This document shows positions 62,917 through 64,000 of a stretch of 64,000 nt of DNA, in pieces (position 1 is the stretch's first letter; the number at the start of each line of letters is the position of its first letter). A program made the position numbers and the translations under genes. Source of the DNA: Empedobacter brevis NBRC 14943 = ATCC 43319 (GTDB taxonomy: Bacteria > Bacteroidota > Bacteroidia > Flavobacteriales > Weeksellaceae); assembly GCF_000382425.1 (NCBI RefSeq), contig NZ_KB908295.1, positions 226,274 to 290,273 on the forward strand, given 5' to 3'. Below the pieces are notes generated by a model. The model saw nothing but the letters and a program-made list of their open reading frames with translations. It did no database searches and had not been told where the DNA came from.

Positions 62917-63384
62917 TACTTTACCATTATATATTGACTGGCTTACAATTTCTATTTTTCCATTAACTTCTTTTAAAATCCAATAGCTTGAAAGTTCAAA
63001 TGTTAAATTAATAAAATTAAATTTATTCAAGTCTACTTCTAATCCTGTTCTTTCAATGGGGATATAATCATCTTTTTTTGAAAGTATAAAAATAATATTA
63101 TCATTAATTATAGTAAGATATACGTTAGTATTTGGTTGAAATAATCTTGATTTTCTAGAACTAGCTAACTTAATTTCATTAGCTTTTCTAAAATCGAGAT
63201 ACCAAGTTTGTCCATCTTTCAAATAATAATTTTTCAAACCAATTGAATCAATAAAGTTTTTTAAATTTTTATCTTCTAATATGACAATTTCTGCGGAGAA
63301 GTTATCTTTATTTTCTTGTCCAAATGCTCCTATATTTATGAAGAAAGCTATAGGTATCATTATTTTATTTATAAAGTATCTCAT
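62905..63384 (-). CDS. Exported immunity protein candidate for the JAB-like toxin
   Basis: A 159-residue protein with a signal peptide (cleavage after INIGAFGQ, about residue 22) and a mature domain of strands: EIVILEDKNLKNFIDSIG, then NVYLTIINDNIIFILSKKDD and a final NGKIEIVSQSIY. The start is four bases after the toxin stop codon. As a partner of the intact Rhs tip it is the expected cognate immunity protein; its export suggests the toxin acts outside the cytoplasm. Family not recognised. Confidence 0.65.
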   Translation of the reverse strand: MRYFINKIMIPIAFFINIGAFGQENKDNFSAEIVILEDKNLKNFIDSIGLKNYYLKDGQTWYLDFRKANEIKLASSRKSRLFQPNTNVYLTIINDNIIFILSKKDDYIPIERTGLEVDLNKFNFINLTFELSSYWILKEVNGKIEIVSQSIYNGKVNSQ

Positions 63385-63388
63385 TTTC

Positions 63389-64000
63389 TTATTTTTTTCT
63401 TGGTTTTATAATAGTAGTGTCCAATTCAATACCAGATTCATCATATGTCTTATATTGTCCATTATATATAGTATAAATTCTAAAAGTAGGATTTGTTCCT
63501 GGTTGTTTTTCTTTTATAGTACTTACAGCTGTACTATCAGCTCCTGAAATCATATCATTCATTGGGTGTGAATGATCAAATGAAATAATATTCCCATTTT
63601 TTGGCCACGAGATATTTAGACTACTTTCTGCGTCATATTCAAAACTTGTTCCTATCAATGTTTTACCGTTCTCAAAATTTGTGATTGAAAATTCTGATGT
63701 AGAATTATTAGCCATGAATTCAAATAATCCTTGAGAATTAGTGGAAGAGCTAGCATCCATTATTTGTATTGGAACATTTTTTCCATTTTCTCCCAAGGTT
63801 GGATCAAAAAAAGTTGTATTTTCAATGTTGTCCAAAGTGCCTTTATTAACTGTAATACTTTTATTTTCGTTTACAGAACCATCAGTATTAGAAGCATACA
63901 AAGTATCAGTGTTATCTTCAGTCTCTCTAATCAACTCTACTTTGCCATTCTTTAATAATTGGTAATCATCTGGCGGAGTAGCTACCATTCCATCAGGATC
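63389..64000 (-). CDS. Rhs protein C-terminal tip with JAB/JAMM-like toxin domain (5' part outside window)
   Basis: The frame is open to the right edge and begins in-window with the Rhs core terminus DPDG just before the first methionine. About 199 residues follow. The end of the tip shows the JAMM-type metal site: Glu99 in NSTSEFSI, His139 and His141 in DHSHPMND, Ser148 and Asp151 in SGAD (counted from that Met), as in Toxin-JAB1 domains. The spacing between the second His and Ser is six rather than the usual seven residues. Upstream repeats of the Rhs shell must lie beyond position 64000. JAMM proteases cleave isopeptides or peptides; target unknown. Confidence 0.72.
   Translation of the reverse strand, partial: DPDGMVATPPDDYQLLKNGKVELIRETEDNTDTLYASNTDGSVNENKSITVNKGTLDNIENTTFFDPTLGENGKNVPIQIMDASSSTNSQGLFEFMANNSTSEFSITNFENGKTLIGTSFEYDAESSLNISWPKNGNIISFDHSHPMNDMISGADSTAVSTIKEKQPGTNPTFRIYTIYNGQYKTYDESGIELDTTIIKPRKK

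Noticed and set aside
1..64000. CRISPR array, rRNA, tRNA or complete insertion sequence
   Set aside because: No regularly spaced repeats, no tRNA-like cloverleaf or rRNA sequence and no transposase gene were found on either strand.

Overview
The window looks like a chromosomal segment of a low-GC Bacteroidota bacterium of the class Flavobacteriia, most likely family Weeksellaceae (Empedobacter/Elizabethkingia/Chryseobacterium relatives). The signs are -7 promoter elements of the TAnnTTTG type, a type IX secretion sorting domain, a PNGase F-like glycoamidase, a three-gene succinate dehydrogenase with a fused cytochrome b subunit, N-acetyl/succinylornithine-type carbamoyltransferase, type B L31, CcsA/ResB fusion and TonB receptors with carboxypeptidase-like N-domains. 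The genus is an inference; no rRNA or tRNA gene is present to fix it.

Bases 1 to about 6.6-6.8 kb are one end of an integrated mobilizable/conjugative element, visibly richer in GC than the rest. It carries an IntDOT-like tyrosine integrase at its right end, a one-gene ATPase plus DUF4435/TOPRIM protein resembling merged AriA-AriB (PARIS) anti-phage defence, two overlapping excisionase-like HTH genes, a gene-free oriT-like stretch with long inverted repeats, a MobA-like gene that seems 3'-truncated, and cargo (DJ-1/PfpI protein, membrane-anchored acetoacetate-decarboxylase-like protein cut by the window edge).

From 6.8 to 60.3 kb the content is mostly chromosomal housekeeping: a sulfur/persulfide module (TauE exporter, TPMT-like methyltransferase, persulfide dioxygenase-rhodanese) with a perfect inverted-repeat operator; two M16 peptidases; a 1096-residue cytochrome c maturation protein; umuC-umuD; rpmE2; putA; an ABC-F protein followed by a TolC/HlyD/ABC-2 exporter lacking its own ATPase; MsbA-like and FUSC membrane proteins; THUMP-like methyltransferase; a methylmalonyl-CoA mutase small subunit, DivIC and uridine kinase; a formyltransferase/sugar kinase pair; a likely zinc-uptake operon (TonB receptor, two small His/Cys proteins, DUF4625 lipoprotein); ECF sigma factor with putative membrane partner; sdhCAB; htpG; argF'; Sua5; yaaA; a GAF-domain protein with an SRPBCC partner; and a T9SS-secreted PNGase F-like enzyme. 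Between sdhB and htpG lie two tandem minus-strand structured-RNA candidates ending in near-identical terminators.

Bases 60.5-64.0 kb are the downstream end of an Rhs polymorphic-toxin locus, all on the minus strand. The live tip (JAB/JAMM-like toxin) runs off the right edge and is followed by its exported immunity candidate. Behind it are four further small immunity-like genes, each preceded by a broken toxin tail; one remnant still preserves a frameshifted Rhs core. An almost identical hairpin terminator occurs after the live pair and again at the far end of the array, as expected if toxin-immunity cassettes are added stepwise. This array and the single-gene PARIS-like protein are the most interesting systems in the window.
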